Notes under the pieces: model-generated | Database searches by the model: none | Seen by the model: only the letters and a program-made list of their open reading frames with translations | What the model was told of the DNA's origin: nothing | Made by a program: the position numbers and the translations under genes | In this document: positions 23,157 to 32,189 of the stretch, one piece after another | How the letters are laid out: every line of letters starts with the position of its first letter | How positions within the stretch are numbered: the first letter of the stretch is position 1 | Source: an uncultured Alphaproteobacteria bacterium | GTDB lineage: Bacteria > Pseudomonadota > Alphaproteobacteria > HIMB59 | Assembly (NCBI GenBank): GCA_902617465.1 | Contig: CACMWO010000006.1 | Coordinates: 1-32,476, forward strand | Direction of reading: 5' to 3' | DNA length: 32,476 nucleotides

Positions 23157-23191
23157 AAAAAAAAGAGTGGACCATATCTATGGACCACTCT
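23157..23191 (-). terminator. Stem-loop plus U-tract between SBP and permease genes (attenuator-like)
   Basis: Minus strand AGAGTGGTCCAT-AGAT-ATGGTCCACTCT followed by T8: 12-bp stem with one T/T mismatch. Confidence 0.8.
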
Positions 23192-23214
23192 ATCAAATTT
23201 AATATAGCTAAGTT

Positions 23215-24450
23215 TTATAAAAAACCCTGCTCAGTAGCCTTGGCTATGTAAGCAGCTTCAACATCAGCTAATGCTTTTTCGGCTGACTCATTACCTTGAA
23301 GAAATTCCACAAGTTCTGTACTCAAAGCACCGTGCATCAAGCTCATATGTGGAAAGCTAGGGTAAGGTGTTGTACCTCTGCTAGCAGCATCAACAACTGG
23401 CCCTGCAGTATCACCAGGTGTGTAACCTTTAATCAACCAAACAGTTGCATTTGGGTTGTTATTGGCTAAATCAGTTGATGAAGCAGCTCCAACCAAAGCT
23501 CTAAATGAGGCCTCTGCGTTTTCATCAGATGTATTTGTTGCAATTGCAATTCCATCCCACCACAGAGTAGTTGCTGGCTTGTTTCCACCACCCACAGTTG
23601 GTGAAGGTGCTAATCGTGTATCAGCTTTGATATCTTGATCACCTTCGTCATCAAGTAAAGAAGCTGCACCTGAGTTCCAAACATGCATTAATGCAACATT
23701 ACCAGACTCCCATTCTTCTTTAACAGCATTAGTATCTTGTGTTAAAAAGTCAGGATTACTTAGCTCAGTTAGTTTTTTAATAACATTAAGTGCTGCAACA
23801 CCTTTTTCATTATTCACGTTAGGTTGAGCAGAACCTGATTTAAAAAACTCACCACCATGACCAAGATACATATTTACAAACTCTTGACCAAGATTCCATC
23901 CCGATTTGAAAGCTCCTGCATATGGATTTTCCATTACACCAGCTGCTTTAATTTTTTCAGCAGCAGCAATTACTTCTTCATAAGTAGAAGGAACAGCTAT
24001 ACCTAAATCGTTAAGAATACTCTCTCTGTACCAAAGATGTTGTGCGTTAGCCATAAAAGCTACAGCATAAATCTTACCATCAATTGTAATCTTTTGATTA
24101 TCATTTAAGTTTGACCCATATTTTGCAACTAAATCATCTAGTGGACGAATTAAACCGTCATTCATTAAAGGTGTAATTGAACCATTAGTAACTAATTTTG
24201 CTGAAAATTCAGCAGGGTTTGCTGATAAAGCAGCTACTTGTAATTTATTATGGTCAACAGAGTGCGTGACATTAAAATCCGCCTCTGGTCCAGCACAACT
24301 TTTTACTTCATCCATAAAAATTCTGTATGTAGTAAATTCGTTAGCTAAAATATTTATTGAACCGCTTGTTACACCACAAGGTGAATGGCTACCTGCAAAA
24401 ACACTAGTAGATGCAAAAGAGATCAATAGAGCTATTATTAGTTTTTTCAT
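23215..24450 (-). CDS. ABC transporter extracellular sugar-binding protein
   Basis: Signal peptide MKKLIIALLISFASTSVFA; KIYAVAFMANAQHLWYRESILNDLGIAVPSTYEEVIAAAEKI; WWDGIAIATNT; directly upstream of permeases. Confidence 0.92.
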   Translation of the reverse strand: MKKLIIALLISFASTSVFAGSHSPCGVTSGSINILANEFTTYRIFMDEVKSCAGPEADFNVTHSVDHNKLQVAALSANPAEFSAKLVTNGSITPLMNDGLIRPLDDLVAKYGSNLNDNQKITIDGKIYAVAFMANAQHLWYRESILNDLGIAVPSTYEEVIAAAEKIKAAGVMENPYAGAFKSGWNLGQEFVNMYLGHGGEFFKSGSAQPNVNNEKGVAALNVIKKLTELSNPDFLTQDTNAVKEEWESGNVALMHVWNSGAASLLDDEGDQDIKADTRLAPSPTVGGGNKPATTLWWDGIAIATNTSDENAEASFRALVGAASSTDLANNNPNATVWLIKGYTPGDTAGPVVDAASRGTTPYPSFPHMSLMHGALSTELVEFLQGNESAEKALADVEAAYIAKATEQGFL

Positions 24451-24556
24451 TTATTTCCTCTTCTTTATGTTAATAAATTGTTAATTTTAATATACTAAAT
24501 AAAATAAAATTTAAATGTAAGAGAAATGGTCGCGGAAATTATTATGATATTCTCTT

Positions 24557-24976
24557 TTATCTAAAACTAAGGCCCATTTGTTCGAAAACACCATGGTTAT
24601 CGACCATCACATAATTATCCATAAATTTACCATTTTCTATTGTCCAAAAATCAGAAAACTGCATTTTAATTGCCTTACCAGTTGGTTTTACACCTAAATA
24701 AGTTCCGCTATGAGTGCCAGTTAAATAACCTGTCGCACTTATCCAATTACCTTCTGCGACAACAATATCATTTTTTACATGATAGTCTGGAAACGCTTCA
24801 TAAAAAGGTTTAAGAACCTTATATTTAAAATTTTCAATACCGTGTATATCACCAAAACCTGGAGGTCCATGCCAAATCATATCATCATTCCAATATTTAT
24901 GCTGTGCCTCTAAATCTTGTGCATTCAAGGCATCGTACATATTTTGCAATAGTATTTTACTTTCATTTAAATTCAT
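24557..24976 (-). CDS. SnoaL/NTF2-like protein (single domain)
   Basis: YWNDDMIWHGPPGFGDIHGIENFKYKVLKPFYEAFPDYHV ... GTYLGVKPTGKAIKMQFSDFWTIENGKFMDNYVMVD. Confidence 0.9.
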   Translation of the reverse strand: MNLNESKILLQNMYDALNAQDLEAQHKYWNDDMIWHGPPGFGDIHGIENFKYKVLKPFYEAFPDYHVKNDIVVAEGNWISATGYLTGTHSGTYLGVKPTGKAIKMQFSDFWTIENGKFMDNYVMVDNHGVFEQMGLSFR

Positions 24977-26112
24977 TTTTTTTCTCCTAAAATTTGTATT
25001 AAGATTGCCAATTCATTGAAACCAGTCCATTCTTTTGTGATTTTATTATTTTTAATTTCCCATTGTGTAATGCCCCAAAGATAACACTCTTTATTAGATG
25101 GTTTTCCATAAATTCCATTTCCTTTGTGAGTTCCAATAGCACCCCAACGAATTGATACTAAATAACCGTCTTTACTATTTCCCATCCAATATAGATCTTC
25201 AATACTTAATGCAAGATCAGGAAATGATGCAATTAATGAAATTATAAAATGTTTCAGCTTAGGTATTCCAACAAATTTTCGACTAGTTGATCCTTCAAAT
25301 TTTATATTTTTTGTATAAACACTATCAATAGCAGAAAAATTTCTTCTATTCCAAATAGTATCAAAAACCGCATGAACAAATTCTCTAATGTTTTTAATTT
25401 TATCAGGTATCGCGAAGCTTATAGGCTTTAACTTTTTAATATTTCTTTTGGGTTTTGAATTTCTAAAATCAGGAGCAAATGGACCAATATTTCCTTTATT
25501 AGCAATTTGTTTTGCTACTTCATGTAAGTCTAAGCCTAATTGTTTTATTAAACCTGCAGTATCATAAACAACATTTTCGTAATATATTTCATTATTTTTT
25601 GCTACACAGTTTGCAATACAGAATAACCTAACTGATTTACCTGTTGGTTTGCCAAAATTGCTATAACCAGTGTTCGTGCCAGTAATTATAGTTCTATGTG
25701 AAGTATGAAAACTTGTTTTGTCGTTTCCTGCCCATATAACCTCATCAGCATATAATCGAATATTCGGGAAGGCGTTATTAGTATGAACTGTATCAGAGAC
25801 AATTTTTTCAGATCCGAATTGTAATCCAAGTTCATCCCAAACACGACATTTTGGGTTATAAGTATCGTATATATAGCCTATATTTTTTTCTTCCCATATG
25901 CTGTATGTAATTCTGACAATATAATCAATAATATTTTTATATTGTTTTTCAAATCCCTGCATTGACTGAAATGGTAAATTTTTAGGATTTGGATTTAAAG
26001 ATTTAGCATTACCACCTCCACCATAAGATTTAAGAGAAATATCAAAATTTTTTGGCATTTGATCATCTTTTAAAGGGATTGGTTTTAAATCTTTAATTAA
26101 AGTTTTTTTCAT
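24973..26112 (-). CDS. Tandem-domain SnoaL/NTF2-like protein (group A)
   Basis: Two SnoaL-like halves (IVRITYSIWEEKN...FGKPTGKSVRL; FVHAVFDTIWNRRN...GIYGKPSNKECYLWGITQWEIKNNKI); ATGA overlap with 24557..24976. Confidence 0.82.
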   Translation of the reverse strand: MKKTLIKDLKPIPLKDDQMPKNFDISLKSYGGGGNAKSLNPNPKNLPFQSMQGFEKQYKNIIDYIVRITYSIWEEKNIGYIYDTYNPKCRVWDELGLQFGSEKIVSDTVHTNNAFPNIRLYADEVIWAGNDKTSFHTSHRTIITGTNTGYSNFGKPTGKSVRLFCIANCVAKNNEIYYENVVYDTAGLIKQLGLDLHEVAKQIANKGNIGPFAPDFRNSKPKRNIKKLKPISFAIPDKIKNIREFVHAVFDTIWNRRNFSAIDSVYTKNIKFEGSTSRKFVGIPKLKHFIISLIASFPDLALSIEDLYWMGNSKDGYLVSIRWGAIGTHKGNGIYGKPSNKECYLWGITQWEIKNNKITKEWTGFNELAILIQILGEKK

Positions 26113-26206
26113 AAATAAATTTACTAATACTATTAAATAAAATTCAAAGCAATAATTTATTATAAATGAATACTATTATTTTTTCTTTTATATTATAAAT
26201 AAACTA

Positions 26207-27211
26207 ATGTCTGATTTTCAGAAAGAAAAATTATTAGTATTAAACTTTATAAATGAAGTTGATAATGCTAGTGAAGATAACTTAATTGAGATTATTTCTA
26301 AGTACACATCTAAAAATTTTAATATGAAATGTACACATCCTTTTAACGAGATTATAGGTATTGAAGAATTTGCAACAAAATTTTGGTTTCCTATAAAAAA
26401 ATCATTTAAGCCTATCCAAAGAAGAATGGATATCTTTTATGCTGGTACAAATTTAGTTGACAATCATTCTTCAAAATGGGTTGTGAATATGGGGCATTTG
26501 CTTGGAAGTTTTAATTTTCCTTTTTTTGACATTAAACCAAATTTTAAGACTGTAATGTTATGGTATTGTGAGTTTTATAAAGTAGAGGATAACAAAATAC
26601 AAGAAGGTGCTTTTTTTTTAGACATTTTAAAATTTATGCAACATTTAAATTTATCAGTTGTCCCAGAGTCAACGGGGATGATTGGCTTTAATCCAGGACC
26701 TAAAACACATCAGGGTTTATGCTTTGAAAAACAAAGTGAAAAAGAAGGAAAGAAAACTCTTAACCTTATAATGAGAATGGCAAATCGATTAATTGGTGAA
26801 GGGATGAGGACAACAATTTCTGATTTACAACAAGATTGGCATGAGGACATGATATGGTGGGGACCTGGAGGTATTGGTGCATCATATACCTATGATGGTT
26901 ATTTAAAAGGCCACACGGGTCCTTTTGAGGATAATTTAGATTTTATAGATTTCTCTGGGCATATACTTGAAAACTCTGAGGGTAATTATGGTGGATGGTT
27001 TGGTTGGCCAAATTTAAAAATGAAACCAAAAGGTAGTTACATGGGATTTAAACAAGACACAGATCTTGTTGGGGAGATGAGAGTTGTTGACCTTTATAGA
27101 AGAGATGGAGATAAAATAGCAGAAAATTGGATATTAATTGATCATCTTCATTTTTTAAAATGTGTGGGTATTGATTTACTTGAGAGAAATAAAAATGAAA
27201 ATACTAAATAA
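26207..27211 (+). CDS. Tandem-domain SnoaL/NTF2-like protein (group B)
   Basis: C-terminal WHEDMIWWGPGGIGASYTYDGYLKGHTGPF ... AENWILIDHLHFLKCVGIDLL; N-terminal half HPFNEIIGIEEFATKFWFPIKKSF. Confidence 0.82.
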   Translation: MSDFQKEKLLVLNFINEVDNASEDNLIEIISKYTSKNFNMKCTHPFNEIIGIEEFATKFWFPIKKSFKPIQRRMDIFYAGTNLVDNHSSKWVVNMGHLLGSFNFPFFDIKPNFKTVMLWYCEFYKVEDNKIQEGAFFLDILKFMQHLNLSVVPESTGMIGFNPGPKTHQGLCFEKQSEKEGKKTLNLIMRMANRLIGEGMRTTISDLQQDWHEDMIWWGPGGIGASYTYDGYLKGHTGPFEDNLDFIDFSGHILENSEGNYGGWFGWPNLKMKPKGSYMGFKQDTDLVGEMRVVDLYRRDGDKIAENWILIDHLHFLKCVGIDLLERNKNENTK

Positions 27212-28334
27212 CTTTTGAAGCGAGTTTAGTACCCTCCACTAATGCAATAAGTTTTTCATAACAAATATTTTCATCAATTTTTCCAAAGCCTGCAAAAGTA
27301 CTAAAGCCACAATCAGTTCCAGCCATTAATTGATCTTTAGGTACTACTGTTGAATACTTTATTAATCTTTCAGCTACTACTTCTGGGTGTTCTACAAAAT
27401 TAGATGTAGAGTCAATTACGCCAGGTACTAACACTTTATCTTTTGGTAATTTTATTTCTTCAAAAACTTTCCACTCATGTGCGTGACGAGGATTGGATGA
27501 CTCAATTAGAAAATATTTAATTTTTGATTTTAAAATTATAGGTAATATTTTTTTTAGGGCTATATCATGAGTATGTGGCCCCTCATAATTACCCCAACAA
27601 ATATGCATTCTAGTTTTTTCAATATCAACGTTTATTAAAGCATGATTTAAACACTCAATTTGCAATTCAGCTTTTTTTAAAAAATCCTCCTCAGATAGAT
27701 CTTTAAAATTCATATGCCTAGCTAGTGCTAAATCTGGACAGTCTAATTGAACATGAATATTTGCATTAGTAATTTGTTCATACTCATTCGCCATAATACT
27801 AGAGAGTTTATTTAAATATTCATCATCGCTAGCATAAAATTTATTTGGCATAAAAACATTAATAACACCCGGTGATGCTGCATTCATAAATGCTTTTGCA
27901 TGGCCATACTTTTTTAAGGCGTTGCTAAAATTTTCAATATCATTTAACAAAGAAAAATTATCTTTTATTTTTAATTCATTGGTGCAACATGGTCTTGAAT
28001 AAGTAGGTGTTCCTCCACTAATAGCTAACTTTTTCTTATAATTTGGAAAATCGTCTAAATCGGCAGGTGCTCTTCGTTCACTTTCTCCTGAAAAACCATC
28101 AATTCTATCCTTAATATAAGTAGCATAACTAATCTTGCTCATCTCACCGTCACTTATGAAGTCTAAACCAACTTCAAGTTGTCTTTTTACAATTTGTTCA
28201 ACATTTGAGCTTAAAATATTTCCAAATAATTTTTTGTTGTATTCTTCACCCTTATCCTTAACAAAGAGATATTCAGATAGTTCTTTGGATCTTGGTAAGC
28301 TCCCAACGTGTGTTGTCAAAATTTTAGATGCCAT
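27204..28334 (-). CDS. Core MetE-like (cobalamin-independent methionine synthase-type) methyltransferase-fold enzyme
   Basis: THVGSLPRSKEL, LDFISDGEMSK, VQLDCPDLALARH, RMHICWGNYEGPHTHD, IESSNPRHAHEW, PGVIDSTSNFVEHPEVVAERL, MAGTDCGFSTF: HxC/E/C zinc-ligand pattern retained; no MetE N-terminal domain. Confidence 0.88.
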   Translation of the reverse strand: MASKILTTHVGSLPRSKELSEYLFVKDKGEEYNKKLFGNILSSNVEQIVKRQLEVGLDFISDGEMSKISYATYIKDRIDGFSGESERRAPADLDDFPNYKKKLAISGGTPTYSRPCCTNELKIKDNFSLLNDIENFSNALKKYGHAKAFMNAASPGVINVFMPNKFYASDDEYLNKLSSIMANEYEQITNANIHVQLDCPDLALARHMNFKDLSEEDFLKKAELQIECLNHALINVDIEKTRMHICWGNYEGPHTHDIALKKILPIILKSKIKYFLIESSNPRHAHEWKVFEEIKLPKDKVLVPGVIDSTSNFVEHPEVVAERLIKYSTVVPKDQLMAGTDCGFSTFAGFGKIDENICYEKLIALVEGTKLASKVI

Positions 28335-28339
28335 AATAA

Positions 28340-29041
28340 TTATGAATTGATAAATTTTTTATACTTATCTAAAAATTGTTTTTTCGAAAATTTTTTATTT
28401 TTTCTAAAGAAATCAAAAATTATTTTTTCTTTTTTTATCATTTTTTTAATAGCCAATGGTAATTCAATTAAAAAGTCTCTTTTAATTATAACAGCACCGT
28501 GCAAGTCTGCGTGAATAAGGTCGTCAGGTTTTACTTTCATATTAAAAATATTAACATTGCAATTGATTTTATGAATTTGATTGTATCCATGCCCTACTCT
28601 TATTTCACCACTTAATATTTGAAACTTTCTATTTATCTCCTGTAAATCTCTTATTGCTCCGTTTGTTATAGCTCCAACAAATCCAAAATTTAAATGTATA
28701 GATGCATTAAGTTCACCCCACCATGCACCAATTGTATTAGTCTTATCCTTATCCTCTATAACACAAATCTTTGGGTAGTTTCCTTCAAACATATAATCGT
28801 AATATTTATCTCTATTTTTAATTATATTTGTATTTTTCTTTTTTCTGGATGTAATAATCGCTGTTTTGGCAAAACCAATGATTGGTTCTAAACTCGGATT
28901 TAGACAATGCATTGTTTTTTGTGTGTGTCCTTTTGATCGTAAAGTTGGATCTAATAATTCTAGTGAATTTGAGATAGTTGGAGTGTCATAATTTCTAATG
29001 TATTCAATAATTTTCTTTTCTCTTTTTGTTAGTAGTTTCAA
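28340..29041 (-). CDS. RraA/HMG-CHA aldolase family protein
   Basis: YDTPTISNSLELL, GAWWGELNASIHLNFGFVGAITNGAIRDLQEI, KPDDLIHADLHGAVII: RraA-fold R-D and D-x-H-G motifs. Confidence 0.85.
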   Translation of the reverse strand: MKLLTKREKKIIEYIRNYDTPTISNSLELLDPTLRSKGHTQKTMHCLNPSLEPIIGFAKTAIITSRKKKNTNIIKNRDKYYDYMFEGNYPKICVIEDKDKTNTIGAWWGELNASIHLNFGFVGAITNGAIRDLQEINRKFQILSGEIRVGHGYNQIHKINCNVNIFNMKVKPDDLIHADLHGAVIIKRDFLIELPLAIKKMIKKEKIIFDFFRKNKKFSKKQFLDKYKKFINS

Positions 29042-29044
29042 TTG

Positions 29045-30016
29045 TTATCCAGTTTTTAATAAAATTTGTTTCCAAATTATTGTTTCGTCAAATAGAACCC
29101 ATTCATTTTTGATCCCTCTTGGACCAAATTCAGCCTGAGATATTCCCATTATATGAACATTTGCATTACTAGGTTTAGAAAATAAACCAGGTCCCGAATG
29201 AATTCCCTCTAGTGACCATCTAATTGATGCCTTTTTATACTCATTTTTTTCCTCTAAATAGCTTACATGTTCAACTTTAAAAATTGAGTCCGGGAACATA
29301 GATCTTAGTGAAGACCAAAAACTCTTTACCTCATCTACCCCTAATGCTTTCGTGCCTCCAGGCTGTTCTTGATTGACTGATCGATCATAAACTTTATCTA
29401 TTATGTTAAAATTATTATTAAATATTTCCTTTAAAATGTTAGCATAATCTATTCCAGTATTATTTGTTGAGATCGGTATTTGTATATATTTTACATCATG
29501 TGAGGTATTGTTATTAAAGGGAGCTGGGCATTTATCTTTACCGCCTTGATTTTCAATTACTTTTGCTGCATGTTTTTTAGGGTCAATGTTTAACTGCCGC
29601 ACAATAGCACCCTGGTCTCTTACTAGCCATTCATCGTAAACCTTGTTATTCTTGCAAGCACAATCAGCTATTACTCGATACTTGAGAGTTTTACCAGTAG
29701 CTTTTCCATAAATACCATCATTTAAATGCGTCGCCTTAGATAAAATTCTATGTGATGATAAATATCCATGTTCTCCATTACCAATCCAAATAACATCTTC
29801 GCCTAATAACTGTCGATCTGGAAATTCATTCAAAGTGGCATAAGTAGCCTTCACTACAGCATCAGGGCCATATATTACACCGTCTGGAGATCTAACTGGA
29901 ATACCCTCAGCATAATAGTCTCTAATTGACTCAACATCTTTATTTTCCCAAATTTGATATGTTATTTTAAATATATAATCTGGTAGATCTAAAAATTTAT
30001 TATCAAAACCTTTCAT
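29045..30016 (-). CDS. Tandem-domain SnoaL/NTF2-like protein (group A paralog)
   Basis: Resembles 24973..26112: YIFKITYQIWENKD, EDVIWIGNGEHGYLSSHRI, KATGKTLKYRVIADCACKNNKVY, SIRWSLEGIHSGPGLFSKPSN. Confidence 0.83.
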   Translation of the reverse strand: MKGFDNKFLDLPDYIFKITYQIWENKDVESIRDYYAEGIPVRSPDGVIYGPDAVVKATYATLNEFPDRQLLGEDVIWIGNGEHGYLSSHRILSKATHLNDGIYGKATGKTLKYRVIADCACKNNKVYDEWLVRDQGAIVRQLNIDPKKHAAKVIENQGGKDKCPAPFNNNTSHDVKYIQIPISTNNTGIDYANILKEIFNNNFNIIDKVYDRSVNQEQPGGTKALGVDEVKSFWSSLRSMFPDSIFKVEHVSYLEEKNEYKKASIRWSLEGIHSGPGLFSKPSNANVHIMGISQAEFGPRGIKNEWVLFDETIIWKQILLKTG

Positions 30017-30018
30017 TA

Positions 30019-30993
30019 TTAGAGGTTTTTTTGTCGTATAATAAAGATACTTCCTTCTTGATTGCTAATATTTTTTAAACTTCTATTTGATCCTCTGGGA
30101 GACGAGAAAGAGTCGTTTGGTCCAATTATGGTTTTTTGATCATTGCAAGTTACTTCCCATTCACCTTCTAAACATAAATAAACTTCAGACTCTTTTAATG
30201 TGTACGGATGAATATGAGCATTATTACCTTTTAACATCGTCAAACCAAAACCTGTGTTATGGTCTATGTTTGGCTCAAAATCTTTGTTATGAACATTAAA
30301 ATGGTCAAGGTAGTTTAAAATTGAATTAGAATCATAATGCTCATCATCTTTTAAATATTTATCCTTATTTTCATAACGTATTACATATTTTTCAATTTCT
30401 TCAGAAGTGTAATGATCGAAAGACTCTAGATCTTTTTCTTTAATAGGTTCAAGGGCAGCTTTTCCATCTGGTATTTTATTCTTATCAAGATCAATTAGGG
30501 TATTGTCATTTAACAATACCATTCCAGACTCTTTTGCTTTTTCTAAAACTTTTGGTGTCCATGTTATTACACCCGGATCATTTTCTCCTAGGACAACAAA
30601 TATTAATGCATTTTCATCACTAACATTTTGAAATCCTCGAAACATATTAGTGGGAAATGAAGCAACATCTCCCTTGTTTAAAACTACTTCGCCCTCTTTA
30701 CCATCTGTGCCCCAATAAAAGCGCCAAGAGCCTGAAAATATCAAAAATACTTCTGCAGTCGTGTGGCTATGAAGTCCCGATCCATTCATTGGAGCGGCAC
30801 TTACTGCACCGATATTGAAACCATGTTCTTCAGCTATCTTAACGTTTTGCTTGGTATCCTCACTCACTCCAGGACCAACTATGGAATAATTCAGTCTATC
30901 TTGATGCCCTTTGAGCTTCCCTTCTACAAATGGAACTTTACTTGGAATTAGTTCATTAAACTTTACCAAACGATTGTTAATATCCTGCGTCAT
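30019..30993 (-). CDS. Double-cupin domain protein
   Basis: Two cupin-like segments: GSGLHSHTTAEVFLIFSGSWRFYWG...GDVASFPTNMFRGFQN and AHIHPYTLKESEVYLCLEGEWEVTC...NDSFSSPRGSNRSLKN. Confidence 0.88.
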   Translation of the reverse strand: MTQDINNRLVKFNELIPSKVPFVEGKLKGHQDRLNYSIVGPGVSEDTKQNVKIAEEHGFNIGAVSAAPMNGSGLHSHTTAEVFLIFSGSWRFYWGTDGKEGEVVLNKGDVASFPTNMFRGFQNVSDENALIFVVLGENDPGVITWTPKVLEKAKESGMVLLNDNTLIDLDKNKIPDGKAALEPIKEKDLESFDHYTSEEIEKYVIRYENKDKYLKDDEHYDSNSILNYLDHFNVHNKDFEPNIDHNTGFGLTMLKGNNAHIHPYTLKESEVYLCLEGEWEVTCNDQKTIIGPNDSFSSPRGSNRSLKNISNQEGSIFIIRQKNL

Positions 30994-31078
30994 TAATTAG
31001 AATTTAAATTTCCTCATTTTGTTAAATATTATTTAAATTATGAAGTTAATCAAAGTAATATTTATTTATATTAGATAG

Positions 31079-32188
31079 GTGAGGCAATATAACTTGAGCG
31101 AAATTAAAAATTTTGAGACCGGTATCCCAATTAAAAGTGGGGCAAAAATTATAAATTTGGACCCTAAAGAAAATATATTAAATAAAAAAAAAATTAGAAT
31201 TCTTCTCAAAAAAATTTCTGAGTCAAAAGATAGTGATTTAAGTCAAAATATAAAGAATGCATATCATGAAAATGCTGAAATCTATGCATTCCACCCTGTA
31301 AACCATATAAAAGGCATTGATGAAATAATTAATACCCTTTGGAAACCTTTACTGAATTCTTTTCCAGATTTAGAGAGAAGAGATAATTTAATAATTGGAG
31401 GGAGTTTTCAAGATAGGATTTATGTTTCAACTGTTGGTCATTTAACTGGCACTTTTGTCAATCCATGGTTAGGAGTTCCCTCCAATGGTAAAACTATTCA
31501 TTTACGAATTTGTGAGGTTCATCAAATAGAAAATGAAAAAATAATCAATTCTCATGTGTTAATTGATATAATGGATTTTATAAGGCAAGCAGGTTTTTGG
31601 CCAATTAATTCATCTTTGGGTGTAGAAGAAATGTGGCCAGGACCCATTACTGGTGACGGAACAACCTTTGAAAACCTAGATACAGATTTATCAGCTAGAA
31701 CTCTTGATCAGGGTCTTACGATGCAAAGAAGTTTAGATATAAAACCAGAAACTGAGACTGGAGCTACTAAAGATAGTGTCAGACAGAAATTAATTAACCA
31801 TCCTCAAAAAAATTATTGGCATCCGAAAATGATGTGGTACGGGCCATGTGGTATAGGCACTGCTAGAGGTTTAAAAGGTTTTATTGAGCATCATCAGCTA
31901 CCATTTAGATTGACGTTTAAAGAGAGAAATTATTGGAAAATTGGTCATTACATTGAAATAGGTGATGGTAATTATTCTATGACAGGTGGTTGGCACAGTA
32001 TTCAAGCTACACACGGTTCAAGTGATTGGCTCGGATATGAACCTACTAATAAATTAGTTACTATGAGAGTGATGGATTTTTATTTACATAATGAGGGTCT
32101 TATTAGGGAAAATTGGGTACCAATAGATATTGTCCATATTTTATTTCAATTAGGTATAGATGTGCTCAAATTAGTTCATAAGAAATAA
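31079..32188 (+). CDS. Tandem-domain SnoaL/NTF2-like protein (group B paralog)
   Basis: YWHPKMMWYGPCGIGTARGLKGFI ... NWVPIDIVHILFQLGIDVL; N-terminal half HPVNHIKGIDEIINTLWKPLLNSFPDLERRDN. Start may be TTG at 31094 (preceded by AGGTGAGG) rather than GTG at 31079. Confidence 0.84.
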   Translation: MRQYNLSEIKNFETGIPIKSGAKIINLDPKENILNKKKIRILLKKISESKDSDLSQNIKNAYHENAEIYAFHPVNHIKGIDEIINTLWKPLLNSFPDLERRDNLIIGGSFQDRIYVSTVGHLTGTFVNPWLGVPSNGKTIHLRICEVHQIENEKIINSHVLIDIMDFIRQAGFWPINSSLGVEEMWPGPITGDGTTFENLDTDLSARTLDQGLTMQRSLDIKPETETGATKDSVRQKLINHPQKNYWHPKMMWYGPCGIGTARGLKGFIEHHQLPFRLTFKERNYWKIGHYIEIGDGNYSMTGGWHSIQATHGSSDWLGYEPTNKLVTMRVMDFYLHNEGLIRENWVPIDIVHILFQLGIDVLKLVHKK

Positions 32189-32189
32189 A

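Noticed and set aside
24526-24556. Possible hairpin AAGAGAA...TTCTCTT between the SBP and SnoaL genes
   Set aside because: Short 7-bp stem with a long loop and no adjacent U-tract; likely chance in AT-rich DNA.
28135-28891. Plus-strand ORFs of 71, 68 and 65 aa
   Set aside because: All antisense to the MetE-like and RraA-like genes with no protein signatures.
30087-30951. Plus-strand ORFs of 70 and 62 aa
   Set aside because: Antisense to the double cupin gene; no family resemblance.
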